A stretch of 42,500 nucleotides of DNA from positions 1,266,443 to 1,308,942 of the forward strand of contig CM022667.1 of the NCBI GenBank assembly GCA_012295275.1, in the 5' to 3' direction. The notes below the pieces were generated by a model that worked only from the letters and a program-made list of their open reading frames with translations, did not search any database and was not told the DNA's origin. Position numbers and translations under genes: made by a program. Source of the stretch: Chrysomallon squamiferum. Taxonomy: Eukaryota > Mollusca > Gastropoda > Neomphalida > Peltospiridae. This document shows positions 1 to 12,440 of the stretch, in pieces. Each line of letters begins with the position of its first letter. Positions within the stretch are counted from its first letter, which is position 1.

Positions 1-29
1 TTTTTTTTTTTTTTTTTTTTTTTTTTTTT
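1..29. repeat. poly-T tract at window edge
   Basis: Uninterrupted T run of 29 bases cut by the window edge. It could be the poly-A tail of a minus-strand retrocopy lying to the right or a simple homopolymer. The following ~190 bases show no recognisable element, so I treat it as a simple repeat. Confidence 0.9.
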
Positions 30-349
30 CTGTTTGGTTCGTGGAGCAGACGGACTGAGACTAAATAAACTAAGTGATTTAAAAACTCACTGGGAGGTTT
101 TTGAGCTATTTTATCAGTGGAGATACAGCTAGCATTCCTGACCCCAGGGGTGGGTATAGTCATACAAGGTAAAAAAAAAACAAATTAAAAATAAATAAAC
201 AAAAATATACGTTTTGTGTCTCTCTGTGTGTGTGTGTGTATGTGTGTGTATGTGTGTGTGTTACTGATTATGTCTATATTTATAAATAATAAATATAAAT
301 ATCAAAATATAGCAACTTTAACACAAATATATATATTTTTTAAACATTT

Positions 350-385
<36 letters not shown>

Positions 386-864
386 AATGCACACATTTTT
401 ACAAATTAAAAATTAATCATTTACATAAACAAATAACACCATATTAATAAAACCCCTTTTTATTTATTTACTTATTTATTTATTTATTTATTATTTATTA
501 TTTTTTAAATTAACTTTTTTTGTTTTCTACCCACCCTTACAGTAACACACACACACACACACACACACATATTTTGTGAGTGGATCTTCACTGGCTTAAA
601 AACTATGATGTAATGTGAAAACACTTCCACGTCTATGAATGATAGCGAAAGAATGCTGCAGTAACCTATGACTCAATATTTTACTATCACTATCTTGGAA
701 AGACGGCTGGTGTATTTTCAGGGGGTATTTACAAAAACAGATGTATCGTTGTCCGATGGATGAATGTTTGTACACAGACTCTCAGTTCTTCTAGACACCT
801 CAAAGAATTTATCTGATGATAACATTTAATAACCCTCTAGATTAGTCCTTAATTTCTTTTGACC

Positions 865-865
<1 letters not shown>
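30..865. other. AT-rich non-coding stretch with CA/TG tracts
   Basis: No coding region or RNA gene seen. It contains a TG tract (225-261), a CA tract (355-383) lying in inverted orientation to it about 95 bp away, TTTA repeats around 466-493 and a second CA tract (545-569). The stretch 600-840 is unique sequence without recognisable signals. Confidence 0.7.

Positions 866-902
<37 letters not shown>
866..902. repeat. poly-T tract
   Basis: 37 consecutive T, followed by T-rich sequence broken by C. Simple homopolymer. Confidence 0.9.
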
Positions 903-1098
903 CTTTTTTCTTTCTCATTTATGTGGTTTGAGTGTAGATGGTTTTTGAGTGGCAGGTATGCAAGTGAAAGACATGGTAAATTTTTTTTTTTTTTTAGGGT
1001 GAAAAATGATTAAATTTATTGAAAATGCTTGGTAGTAGTTTGTAGTGATATACAGCAGGTTCCAGCAGTATAAAAACAACTACAGAGAGATAATAAAT

Positions 1099-1120
1099 GA
1101 GTGTGTTTGTGAGTATGTGT

Positions 1121-1161
<41 letters not shown>

Positions 1162-1333
1162 TGTGAGTGTATATATGTGTGTGTTTGTCAGTGTTTATAG
1201 ATGTGTCTGTGAGTGTTAGTGTGTGTGTTTGTGTGAGTATGTATAATTATTTTAAATAGTTCAATTATTCAATGTTTTATATTTATTATTTATTTATTTA
1301 TTTATTTATTTATATATTTTTTTTTTTTTTTTT
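1099..1333. repeat. TG microsatellite followed by TTTA and poly-T
   Basis: Imperfect TG repeats (1101-1245, interrupted by GAG and TAT variants), then TTTA repeats (about 1283-1312) and a T run (1317-1333). No gene. The following sequence to 1898 is unique, very AT-rich and featureless apart from a T run at 1735-1751. Confidence 0.85.
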
Positions 1334-1898
1334 GTGTGTAAATGCATGTTCATGTTGAATAATAAAAATAAAAAAATAAATTAAATCAATACAAGGTGGC
1401 ATAAGCCATGATGCTGAACATGAGTTTTCATCCATGATTTTGTTTTTAAATATTTCTTTAATATTACTATTCATTTTGTATAATTGCTTTATATAATTAA
1501 TTACCCAGTTTGTCTTTTTATTTATTCTCTATTATCTTTGAACTGTCAGTTTTTGTTAAACATCAATTAATTCTAGATGGACAGATTTAAATGTGTGTAC
1601 AAATATGTAGTTTACCCTCACTCCATTGTTTTAATAATTTAAGCAGAATCAATGTAATTTTCATGGATGATCATGCATGTGTTTGTGTGTATGTAGAACA
1701 TTATTTAATGAAATCAAACATATTAATATTATTATTTTTTTTTTTTTTTTTAATTTTTAATGTTGGTTAATAATTGTTGTTAATATTTGGTTTTCTGGCT
1801 TTCAACATTTTTAGAAGATTTGTCATACATTTTTATCATAGAAATGAAAACATATATCACAGACTTTGATAACCAGCTGTCAACTAATATGTACATAA

Positions 1899-2135
1899 AT
1901 ATACACACATATACCATATACATATATTTGTCTGCACACACATACACACACACACATACACACATATACACACACCTTTGTATAAACACATACAATAAAC
2001 ATGTGCATATATAAAAAAAAAAATATATGTATAATGAAGATTTATATTATTTCACACTTATACACACAAATATTAACATTTAAATACAGGCACATACACA
2101 AACACACACATAAACACACACACACACACACAGAT
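1899..2135. repeat. CA-rich microsatellite cluster
   Basis: Compound CA/CATA/TATA repeat in several blocks. The open frames here are repeat translations (Thr-His and Cys-Val runs) and not genes. Confidence 0.9.
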
Positions 2136-3225
2136 GTATATACTAAGATATATATAAATACACACAAGAACTCATGCAGTGTTAATGTGGTTATGTTGTA
2201 ACAAGGCAAGGTGACAAGTTAAAAACAAGACATGAGTGAGACTGTTCATGAAGGATTTATTAATGCACCACACTTGACAAACAAACAGTCTGGTCAGCTT
2301 AAAGTGACAGACAACAACAAGAGACTCTAAATAAAGCAATGCGGTACATGCACACACATTTGTCTTTTGTATAAAAACTGGCTGTACCATGCACATTATA
2401 GTGCTGTCAAGTCGGTATGTACCACTCAGTACTTGGAGGCAAAAAAAAACAACTTTGTTAGGCGCTTGTGTCAATCTTTGCAAATCTCCACATCATAATT
2501 CTTAAATAATATGTCAGTTAGACTTAAGGGTTTAATAGTAGAAATGGCATTTTTTGTTTGTTTTTAACGTTTAAATTATGTCAAAGTACTAGATTCACCA
2601 AATGTGACAATGCATTTCTTGGTGGTCTGTGTTGAAATGAATAATTTTGATGCTGTCCTGTGACATAATACTATAATTTTGCACAAACTTTAGTTTTCAA
2701 AGAAGTGATTACAAAACATATACTTCATTATTATCTGTTATTATTGGTCCTTGAAAAAAATGGAATTGTTGTAGAAAGAATTTACAACAACAACAACCAA
2801 AAATGTATTTATTATGGTTATTTTCTAGGTACTCTTGTACTGTATGATTTTTTATTTTTGTTACTGCTGCATTATTATCTTTCTGAATGATGCTTCCATA
2901 TCAGAAAAATTTTCAAAAGCAGATTTGACAAAAAAAAAAAAAGAATCAAAAAAGACTTTGGAAGATATTCTTGTGTTACAGTATATTATGATATGAATTT
3001 AAAGAAATGTGTTAAGTAAGTTTTCATTTCTTATTGCTTTTATGTTTTTTAATTTATTTATTTTTAAATTTTAAAGAAATGTTTAAGTCTAAATAAGAAC
3101 AACAAAACAAAGCTTTACAACTGGAAATGAAATTATTTTTAGTATTAATATCAAATATGAAGGCAACAAAAAACAGTTTTAGAATTAAATATAATTGGTT
3201 ATGTTACTATTGCTGAAAACCATTA
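2136..3225. other. AT-rich unique non-coding sequence
   Basis: No recognisable coding exon, RNA or mobile element. The region 2180-2480 is slightly less AT-rich, and a 103-codon minus-strand frame there (2172-2483) resembles nothing I know. A-runs occur at 2930-2941. Probably intergenic or intronic. Confidence 0.6.
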
Positions 3226-3830
3226 CCAGTACTACAGTTACTACTACTATTATTTATATTATAATTACTACTACCACTACTGGTAGAACTATTACTACAA
3301 CTACTGTTCTAATTTTTGTTATTGTTATTACTACTAATATTACTACTATTACTACTACAACTGCTACTACTACTACTACTACTACTACAACTAGTATTAC
3401 TACTGTTACTACTGTTATTACTATTTATGTTACTTATACACTACTACAACGACTACTACTGTCATATCACTATTACTATGACTACTACTGCTATTACTAC
3501 TACTACTGTCATACCACTACTACTGCTACTATTCTACTATTATTACTATTACTGTTATTTACTACTACTATTACTATTACTGTTATTGATACTACTACTG
3601 TCATACCACTATTACTATGATTACTACTACTACTACTACTGATGCTGCTGCTATTACTACTATTATTACTATTACTGTTATTGATACTACTACTACTGTC
3701 ACTACTACTACTACTGCTGCTGCTATTACTACTGTTATTACTATTACTGTTATTGATACTACTACTACTGTCATACTATTACTATACTATTGCTACAACA
3801 TCTATTCATCCTATTATTATCAGTTATTTT
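3226..3830. repeat. Imperfect ACT trinucleotide array (plus-strand ACT)
   Basis: About 600 bp of ACT/ATT trinucleotides on the plus strand with scattered ACC, GCT and GTT variants. Long Thr-, Leu- and Tyr-rich open frames in all registers are shadows of the repeat. It is the only one of five such arrays in this window with ACT rather than AGT on the plus strand. Confidence 0.92.
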
Positions 3831-4186
3831 TTTTTTATTGTAATTATTAAAAGAAATCAATATATAAATCTGAAAACTGAATGAACATACACACACAGTA
3901 CACTCTACACTAGACTGACAGATTGGAGTTAAAACAAAGAGGAATCCCATTGTAAACTATTATTATCTCTCAGCAGCCAATGAAAATGGCACACTGCCCG
4001 AGAAAAAGTTGCTGGATTTTCCCAGCAGCCTGTAATTCTTTACCCATTACGTCATGACAGGGGATTCCATGTGTGATAGTGGTTTCATAAGCATTTTGTT
4101 ATTCGAGGAATTTCACACTAAACTGATACAACTTGTAAAGCCGCGGGCAGGTGGTGGAGTACTGATGGTGCCAGTGACAAATCCAT
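3831..4186. other. Short unique spacer
   Basis: Ordinary-composition unique sequence between two tandem arrays. It includes a run of moderately GC-rich sequence (about 3930-4180) with no convincing frame or splice-site pair. Confidence 0.6.
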
Positions 4187-5135
4187 GTGTGTTACGCAAG
4201 GAGACTGACTAATTAGTAAACAATGTCTAGAGGGTAAACATGTAGACAGCATCAAGTATGTTACGGTAGAAAAAAAAAAAAAAAAGATAAAAAATAAATG
4301 CACAAGGTGACTAATTATTAAATGTCTTCGGGGTAGACGGTAGAAGAAAACATCTTTTTTGTGTCAGACGAGAACAATAGATACACAAGGTGATTAATTA
4401 GTAAACAATGTCCAGAGGGTGAACATGTAGACAACATGATGTTTTAGATGTCAGACAAAGAAAATGCATTCACAAGATAACTAGTTAGTAAACAATGTCC
4501 GGAGGGTAAACAGGTAGACAATATCAGATGTGTTGTGTTGGATTAAAAGCAGCACATACACAATACTTATTAATGTCCATAGAAGGTAGACATGTAGATG
4601 TATAGACAAATTTGTGGGTTTTTTTTTATGTCAAACAAGGAAAATACATTCACAAGATAACTAATTAGTAAATAGTGCATAGAGAGTACACATGTAGACA
4701 AGATCAAATGTGCTATGTTGGACAAGAACAATATTTACACAAGGTGACTAATTAGTAAATGATATCTTGAGGGTAAACACATCATATGTGTTGTGTTGGA
4801 CACTATCGATACATAAGGTGACTGGTGTAAACAATTTCTAAAGGGTAAACATATAGACAAGTTCACGTTTTTTATGTTAGACCGGGAAAACACATTCACA
4901 AGGAGAAGCAAACCAGTGTGTAGATGGTAAACATGCATGACAACATCAAGTGTGTTGTGTTGTAACTAATTAGGAAACAAAGACTAGAGGGTAAACAAGT
5001 AGACAGCATCAAGATGCATTGTGCTAGACAAGAACAATAGATACACAGGATGACTAGTAATTAGTAAACAATGTGTAGAAGGTAAACGGAGACAACATCA
5101 TGTGTGGACAAGAACAATACACTATTCTGTCAGAT
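4187..5135. repeat. Degenerate minisatellite, unit about 87 bp, 10-11 copies
   Basis: Each unit begins CACAAGGTGACTAATTAG, continues TAAACAATGTCTAGAGGGTA and AACATGTAGACAACATCA, then ends either in an AAGAACAATAGATA-like or an AAGGAAAATACATT-like tail. Unit starts are visible near 4301, 4384, 4471, 4559, 4651, 4738, 4812, 4897 and 5043. The two tail types partly alternate, suggesting an older dimeric unit. Divergence between units is high, so the array is old. Non-coding. Confidence 0.88.
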
Positions 5136-6420
5136 GGGTCAGATGATAGGCTGTGTTAATCAGGAGTCTACAATGTACACAGAGCACCGAGTTCATCTGA
5201 ATCTGCAACACGATATTGAACTAATTAGAAAAACAATAAGTATAATGATACATGCGTAGCCAGACTGCACTTAGTGCCACGACAAAAAACACATTTATCA
5301 CACTGGTCAGATTAAATCACTGTTGTTTGCTTTTTTAGGTTATTCTTTACTTACTTATTATTCTTCTTATTATTGTTGTTATTGTTATCACTTCTATTAC
5401 TGTTATTATTTTGTTTTTTATGTTTTTGTTGTTGTTGTTTTTATTATTATTATTGTTGTTGTTAAAGTATAATTGTTGTAGCCTTATTCTAGCTATGCTC
5501 TTCACAGAAAAGCAGTCATTTGGCTACTTCAAGTTCCAGTATCCCACAATAATGTTTTCCTTTCCAAGGGAAGGTGTATGTAAAAGCTAACTTTTTGTTG
5601 ATCAATGAATAGAGCCCATGGTGTAGTAAAAACTGGTTTCTTCTTTCATAATCATTTTACAAAGAAGCACATTAAATATCTGTTCATAATAAACACTCAA
5701 AACGTTGGAATATACATTAAATAAAAATCTGATTGATAAAAGTGTTTATTCTTATAATATTCTGTTATCATAAACAGGTGTTTGTAGTACTTTTCACATT
5801 TTACTTCTTTTGAAAAAAAAAATTATTTACTGTTTGGATTATAAAATTAATGCTAGATTATGCCTGAGCTGTATAACTTGACACTATTTTCTTTTTTAAA
5901 TTTGTAAAATCAATGTTGTTAGAATTTAAGAATGCTTTGTGTACTTTCCAGTCTTTTGTCAGTTACATTCATGAGAATGAAAGAATTCTTCAATCAGTCT
6001 CATTCATTTATTTTCCATTCAGAACTGCTGTAACAGAGCAAAGACATTTATAATAAAACAGTTATATGACCAATAGTCTCTGTAGGGATTTTTAAGAATG
6101 ATATTTCTTGTTAAATCAGTCAAGCAGTCCATTCTTTCTGATTTCATTGTTTGCAATAAAACAGGTCTTGACTTTTAATATCACTAAGTACTAAATTAAG
6201 CTTCATTAAATGAATTCATTGTGATCAAACGAAAGTTTTTGACAGTTCAGTTTTTGATACAGACATTGATGTAATTATAATGAGTCGCAGAATAAGGCAA
6301 GTACTAAATGAGTAATTATCACTGAACATTAAAGGAAAAAAATCCCTGTCATGGAGAATTCAATTTTGCTAATTGATGTTAAATAAGTACACATCATAAG
6401 ATTATTAATGTCACTGACAA
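5136..6420. other. AT-rich non-coding sequence
   Basis: Holds a short ATT/GTT trinucleotide patch (about 5340-5470) and otherwise unique AT-rich DNA. No coding exon, RNA gene or mobile element recognised. Confidence 0.6.
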
Positions 6421-6510
6421 CACTGGTAGATTTTTATTGGTTTTAATTTTTTTTTATTTTATTTTTTTATTATTATTAATTTTTTTTTTTTTTTTTTAAT
6501 TTATTTTTTT

Positions 6511-6565
<55 letters not shown>

Positions 6566-6566
6566 T
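6421..6566. repeat. T-rich and TTTA tetranucleotide tract
   Basis: T runs grade into an uninterrupted TTTA array (about 6517-6566). The same tetranucleotide recurs at 466, 1283, 10676, 16799 and 20463, so it is a common microsatellite of this genome. Confidence 0.9.
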
Positions 6567-7020
6567 CTGAACTAGACACTACAGCTGGAGGTAAATTAAA
6601 AGAAAAACAAAAAGTAATTTATTTCATTGGAAACATTGTTTTAATAAGAAGATACGAATAATTTAAATATTTAAAATATTTTGTTGTTCAGTATTTATTT
6701 TTATATTTTATTTGTTTAGCGACACCCAACCACAAAAATTAATAATAAAATATAAACAATAATAAAGTGTAAAAAAAATATATAAATGAATGTGTTTTGA
6801 AAACAAATGAAAGATGGTAAAAGGTTACAGAGGTTAATTATTTAACAAAACTAAATAAGTTTTAAAAATCCAGTTTTGTTTTAAAAAAAAATTTCTACAA
6901 ATTTTCTCTTAAAACCTTTAATTTATTTTTCAACATTCTATTTTTTCATAAAATAATAAAAAAAAAAAAAAAAAGAGAGAAAAAAAAAAAAAGGAATTAA
7001 TAAACTAAACTAAACAATTT

Positions 7021-7402
7021 AACATCTGTGAAAGAATGTGTTTTTCAACATTCAGCTTCATCCAACACCTGCATTTTGCATGTCCACCGACTGAGATTCG
7101 AACACGTGACGAGGTACGTCGGATATTTAATTCCACACGATGTTTCAAATATGCATTTCTCACTTCAAGTGTATCCACTTACACTTTGTTTACGTGACAC
7201 CCCCACACATTCCACGCCAGGCTATCAGATTTTCACCTACCCTGGGTTGATCCCTGTACACATAATGACACAGCGACTTTCTGCATCACAATCATCTCTT
7301 TCTTTTATACGTGACATGGAGCTTTTGAAAGAAGTTTTCAAAAAAAAAAAACCTAAAAAAAAAAATATATATAGAGGCCATGTTGGTACATGTCATTGGT
7401 AA
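7021..7402 (+). other. Less AT-rich island with 124-codon open frame
   Basis: This stands out from the surrounding AT-rich DNA (the 450 bp upstream, 6567-7020, hold only AT-rich sequence and A-runs). A stop-free frame runs from a GTG at 7028 to 7402, but its product matches nothing I recognise and its last part is poly-Lys from A-runs. On the minus strand 7093-7103 reads GTTCGAATCTC, which resembles the RNA polymerase III box B (T-arm) consensus. No box A is found at tRNA distance, so at most a decayed tRNA-derived SINE is possible. Function unknown. Confidence 0.25.
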
Positions 7403-7454
7403 TGATAGACTTGCTCAGTAATGAAACTGGTTTCCTTGTAGGGGAGTCTGGAGA

Positions 7455-7700
7455 TTTTTTTTTTTTTTTTTTTGGGGGGGAGGGGTTTGGGGTTTTTTTT
7501 TTGTTTTTTTTGCATATTTAATAATTTATTAATTAACTTAATTATAATCAATTTTATTTATATATTTATTTATTTATTGTTGTTATTATTATTCTTCTTA
7601 TTATTATTTTATATTTTATTATTATTATTATAATTACTATTATTACTATTATTATAATTATTATTTACTATATTTTATTGTAATTTATTATATTATTATG

Positions 7701-7742
<42 letters not shown>

Positions 7743-7755
7743 TGTTGTTATTATT
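7455..7755. repeat. Poly-T/G-rich patch and ATT array
   Basis: A T run and a short G run (7457-7500), then imperfect ATT/TTA trinucleotides, most regular at 7698-7742. Simple repeats. Confidence 0.88.
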
Positions 7756-8039
7756 ATATATATTTTTAAAATGATTTTATGCAAAGTAAAAATAATTAAT
7801 ATTTTGTAGGTTTATTTAATATGTTTTCTTGATGCAATATTGAAGATTGTCTCTAATGAGCAGTGTCTTTCACCTGTGTGACATTTAATTACGTCTGGTC
7901 CATGTGTTTATTTGGTACTTAATCCACTGTCTGGAAAAGGTGAAGAACATTAAAGATCCATAAATTTGTTGTTTCTTTTATGTGCAAATGCAAATTCATT
8001 AAATAGATATATATCTACAGACACACATATGGCTTATTA

Positions 8040-8430
8040 TTGTAATCATTTTTTTTCTTTCTTTCTTTCCGTCTTTTCTCATGGCTTTGGATGATGTTTT
8101 ACTATCACTATTAATTTAATATTAATGTTATAAATATCTGTAGTTCATTAAATAGAATGTTGAGTTTCACCAATGGACAAAACTTGGATTTTTTTGTTTT
8201 TGTTTTTTATGGCTCTGGATACATTTTTTTTTTGCTATCACTATTAATTTAATATTAATGGTATAAACATCTTTATTTCATTATAAAGATATTTAGAGCC
8301 ATAGACATGGAGAGGCTTGAATTTTTGTTATTTTTTATTATTTTTTATGTGGTATTTGTTTGGGTTTTCATGGCTTCAGATGACTTTTTTTCTTCTTTTT
8401 AATGTCGCTATTAATTTAATATTAAGTTTT
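8040..8430. repeat. Degenerate tandem repeat, unit about 130-160 bp, 3 copies
   Basis: Three copies share a GGCTTTGGATGA-like start (near 8083, 8211 and 8372), followed by a T run and CTATTAATTTAATATTAA. They are separated by unique-looking sequence of variable length. Non-coding. Confidence 0.75.
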
Positions 8431-8541
8431 TTTTAACCATCTATATCTGTGTATGTGTGTTACTTTAAAAATAAAGATTTTTTTTATTACTTTGTTTTTT
8501 AATTAATTAATTAATCATTATCATCTTCTATTTCTTCTTCT

Positions 8542-8572
8542 TATCATCATCATCATCATCATCATCATCATT
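8542..8572. repeat. CAT trinucleotide microsatellite
   Basis: Near-perfect ATC/CAT repeats. The following sequence to 9302 is unique AT-rich DNA without recognisable features. Confidence 0.88.
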
Positions 8573-9302
8573 TTTATTATATTATTTATATTATTGCAAG
8601 TATAAGTTGAAATGAAGATGTAGACAACAAGGTGAACATTTTTCAATAAGAAACTTTAGAAGAAGAAAATGTATTTAAAAAATTGGAAATTTTATTTAAA
8701 ATGTGTATGTAATATATGCAAAAGTAACGAACCAGAAGTTAAAACTATTACTTATCTTCATAACACTGGAAACATTTTTAAATTAGATTACTGGTTTCAA
8801 TTTCTTCTTCATTAAAACTGTTATTATTTTCAAACTTTTAAAGAGAGATTCTTTACCACTTCTATAAATCATTTTTAAAGAGATTTATTAGTTTTTAAAA
8901 AATAAAAAATAATTGAATTAAAATTATTTTTATCACATTTATACACAGAACAACAGCTCTTTTTTTTTTTTAAATTTATTTTAACACTTGCCTTAATATA
9001 AGTAATTTTTGGTTTTATTGAATTAAGGCCAGATCATTTACACTGGACTGCAAAGCGATTACATATTTAACATTTTATTTGTTTCATTTTGTATACTCTT
9101 GTCAAATGTCAATATTTAATATTTCACATGGTACGGATTTCAATGAAAAATTAGAATTATCATCACAACTGAGGTATGTACTTTCCTGTCTGTGGGTAGG
9201 CACATACAAAATGTATGTTGCTGCTAATCAACTTTCTTAATAACTGTAGTTCTTGACCATGTATATAATACCATATATTCTTAATATCAGTACAGGTGGT
9301 AA

Positions 9303-9664
9303 TAACCACAGTAGTAGTAGTAATAGTAAAAAAGGTGGTTCTAGTACCATTGGCAGTAATATAAACTAGTAGTAGTAGTAGTAGTAAGAATAATAGTAAT
9401 GTAGGTCATCATAGGTGTAACAGTAGTGATAATTCTTTTAGGAACAGCAGTAGCAGCTGCAGTAGATACAGTGATATCTGATTTATGTAGCAGTAGTAAT
9501 AGTAGTAGTAGTAGTGGTGGTGGCAACTGTAGTAGATAGAAGCAATGGTTATGCTTGCTGTAGTGATGGTAGCAGCAGTAGTGGTAATACTTATAGTAGT
9601 TGTAGTAGCACTTGTAGCAGGAGCAGCAGTAGCATTAGTAGTAGTAGTAGTAGTAGTAGCATTT
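9303..9664. repeat. Imperfect AGT trinucleotide array (plus-strand AGT)
   Basis: AGT repeats with AAT, GGT, TGT and AGC variants in at least three blocks (9308-9330, 9368-9410 and 9487-9660), separated by short unique pieces. Ser-, Val- and Cys-rich frames here are repeat shadows. Confidence 0.9.
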
Positions 9665-9924
9665 TCTATCTGTCAGTTCATGATTCTTTTTTTCATTTTT
9701 CATTTTTTATCTTTTTCTTTTCTAAACAGTGGAATATATATCTTAACTGCAGACATTAATGAATTTAATTACAGAAAAAAACTCCACGATTATTTATTTG
9801 TCTAGCTTGCATTGTAAAAAAACAAACAAAAAAAACAAGCATATCATTTACACTTAATAATTAATTAAAATGTAAAAGTACACACAGAGTTTGCTCAGTT
9901 TTATTTTTTTAATTATTTGTTTTT

Positions 9925-10035
9925 AATATTACTTGGACCTTACTTGATATATAATATTATTTGTTCAATGCCTGACGTAATACTATCTTGAACCTTATCT
10001 GATGCAATATTATTATTTGAACATTATGTAATATA
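9925..10035. repeat. Outlying copies of the 32-bp minisatellite
   Basis: Three degenerate units of the form ACCTTACTTGATATAATATTATT. They resemble the units of the large array at 11530-12440, 1.5 kb downstream. Confidence 0.6.
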
Positions 10036-10179
10036 AATTTGTGACAGTCCATTTTCACCTCAGTTTTGGCAACAAGTTCGGCAAGTCTATATTTCTCTCC
10101 TACATCAGTGAATATTTGCAAAATACTTCACAGGTTGATAATTGTCAGGCAAGCTAGTCAAGGTCACATACCTCATGTC

Positions 10180-10366
10180 ACATAGGACAAAAAGAGGTTT
10201 GTTTTCGCGCATGACTGGATTTACCCCTACAGTGGGTGGAGACAACTGTTACGGGTCATTGGTTGCAGAAAAAGGATACGGGATTACGATACCAGAAAAT
10301 ACAGTGTTTTGTCTCGCCTGATTGTGACGTGCATACTCGGAGAAACTGTTCTTCTCAGCCATACAG
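10180..10366 (+). other. Candidate non-coding exon ending in a GTAACA donor
   Basis: A moderately GC-rich unique island ends with CATACAG followed by GTAACA at 10367, a good match to the eukaryotic donor consensus. The left boundary is not clear. No long frame spans it. It could be a 5' exon of the gene whose coding exon lies at 41173, or a conserved non-coding element. One decent donor among many GT dinucleotides is weak evidence. Confidence 0.22.
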
Positions 10367-10412
10367 GTAACAAACAGTGTGAAAAAACTGTTGAAAGAAC
10401 TGTTTGAACAGT

Positions 10413-10413
<1 letters not shown>

Positions 10414-10453
<40 letters not shown>

Positions 10454-10550
10454 TGTACATATACTTATTTATACATTTACACACAAAGACACAGACAGAC
10501 ATATACATATACTTATATACATACACACACAGACATGTACATATATATAT

Positions 10551-10585
<35 letters not shown>

Positions 10586-10602
10586 TATACTTATATATAC
10601 AT

Positions 10603-10652
<50 letters not shown>

Positions 10653-10702
10653 TTCAAGTAGAGAAGATGGACTGATTTATTTATTTATTTATTTATTTAT
10701 TA
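10414..10702. repeat. CA microsatellite cluster and TTTA tract
   Basis: CA runs at 10417-10449, 10553-10580 and 10604-10651 with CATA/GACA-rich interruptions, then TTTA at 10676-10702. Translations are Thr-His and Cys-Val runs and not genes. Confidence 0.92.
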
Positions 10703-11030
10703 GTTTACATTTCATGTAAAATACACATAGCTGTGATAAAATGCACAGCCAAAGTGACAGTAATCAAACTCATTTCTTTTAAAACCCACCAAACTATATT
10801 GTTCCAAACAATATTGTTGACAGTAAAATGAAGCTTACTCATTTTGCTTTTGGTGAATGAAAGTGTATCATTTTGAATAGCATCAAGTAGTATCTGAAAG
10901 TATCTCATTCTTTCTATCTCTTGCTTTCTCTTTCTCTCTATCACTTACTTTCACTTTGTCTACAAAAACATACACTTGTACTCTTTTCTGTTTATATTTC
11001 TGGTAATAACAATAAAGGAAATAATACAAA
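10703..11030. other. Unique AT-rich spacer
   Basis: No feature recognised. A CTTTCT-rich patch lies at 10908-10950. Confidence 0.6.
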
Positions 11031-11412
11031 TAGTCATAGTTTGCAGTAATAGTAGTAGTAATAGTTGTTAGTAATATTGCTCTAATAGTACAGAGAAGTT
11101 GTAATGATGGTAGTAATAGTTAAAGTAATTATAATAGTAATAGTAGTGATAATACTAATACTAGTAATTGTTATGGTAATAATGGTAGTAGTAGTAGAAG
11201 TAGTAGCAGTAGTAATAGTAATAGTGAAAGGAACAATTTTTATAGTAGTAATAGTAATTGTAGTATTAATAGTTGTGGTAGCAGTAGTGGTAGTAATAGT
11301 AGCTATTATAGTAATAATAACAGTAATTATAGTAGTTGTATTAATAGTAGTGGTGACTGTAGTAGTAGTACTAGTAATAGTAGAGCAGTAGTAGTAGTAG
11401 TAGTAATGCTAG
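11031..11412. repeat. Imperfect AGT trinucleotide array (plus-strand AGT)
   Basis: About 380 bp of AGT/AAT/TGT trinucleotides. A 95-codon Val/Ile-rich frame (11104-11391) is simply one register of this repeat. Confidence 0.92.
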
Positions 11413-11529
11413 CAGTAGCCTTGGGCCAGTCTGAAAAAAGATACTCTATCATAGCTGAAATCCTTTGGCTTTGTGTTCATTGTTTACACTGTAACAGAGG
11501 TCACAATCTGACCTGTTTGGTGAACTTGT

Positions 11530-12440
11530 CACCAGGTCCAATCTCACCTGGTGACATCATAATAATACCTGAATCTTCCTAAATATAACAATAATACTGT
11601 ATCTCACCTCATGATTTAACAATATTATTTCAACCTTACCTGTTGATGTAAGAATATTATATATATATATATATAATGGTGTTGATATAATACTGTTACT
11701 TAAATCAATCCTTATTGATATAATAATATTATTTGAGCTTTACTTGATATAATATTATTATTACTTGATGAAATAAATTATGATCTGAACCTTACTTGAA
11801 CATTATCTTTTGATACAAAAACATTATTTGGTCAGTACTTAATATAATTGTATGTGAACTTCACTTGATGATATACTAATATTACCCAAACCTAACTTGA
11901 TGATATAATAATAATACTCAAACCTAGCTTGATAATATAATAATATTACTCAAACTTTACTTGATGATATAATAATATTACCCAAAACTAACTTGATGAT
12001 ATAATAATATTACTCAAACCTAGCTTGATAATATAATAATATTACTCAAACCTAACTTGATGATATTTAATATAACTCAAACCTTACTTGACAATACAGT
12101 GATATTATCTTGGACATTCCTCAATTATATAATTCCACACTTATCTAAGTTGCTCATTCATAATGATAACTGGACCACCTGTGATGATAAAATTACATCA
12201 TCAGGACCTCATTTGATGATGAAATAATACTGTGTCTTCATTTGATAATATGATATCAATAAGACCATAGTTGATTATATAAAATTACTTTAAATCTCAC
12301 TTGATAATGTATGTAATACAATCGTTATATCACATGGTAATGAACATTATATCACCAGGTACTCATTTGTTTACACAGTAACATCACATGGCTGTCACAT
12401 GATGTAATACTATTAGTTAGTACTCATATGATAATTACTA
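11530..12440. repeat. AT-rich minisatellite, unit 32-33 bp
   Basis: The most regular part (about 11880-12090) repeats a unit of the form ACTTGATGATATAATAATAT plus TACTCAAACCTA every 32-33 bp (unit marks near 11894, 11927, 11959, 11991, 12023 and 12055). Flanking copies to 11530 and 12440 are increasingly degenerate, the usual pattern of an array homogenised at its centre. A perfect AT run sits at 11652-11675. Non-coding. Confidence 0.88.

Noticed and set aside
3195-3884. Overlapping Thr-, Leu- and Tyr-rich frames up to 141 codons
   Set aside because: All are registers of the ACT array, which rarely forms stop codons in these frames.
7093-7103. tRNA gene on the minus strand
   Set aside because: The box-B-like motif has no flanking T-stem pairing, no box A at tRNA distance and no acceptor stem.
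10284-10675. Thr-His and Cys-Val frames of ~100 codons on both strands
   Set aside because: Translations of CA repeats.
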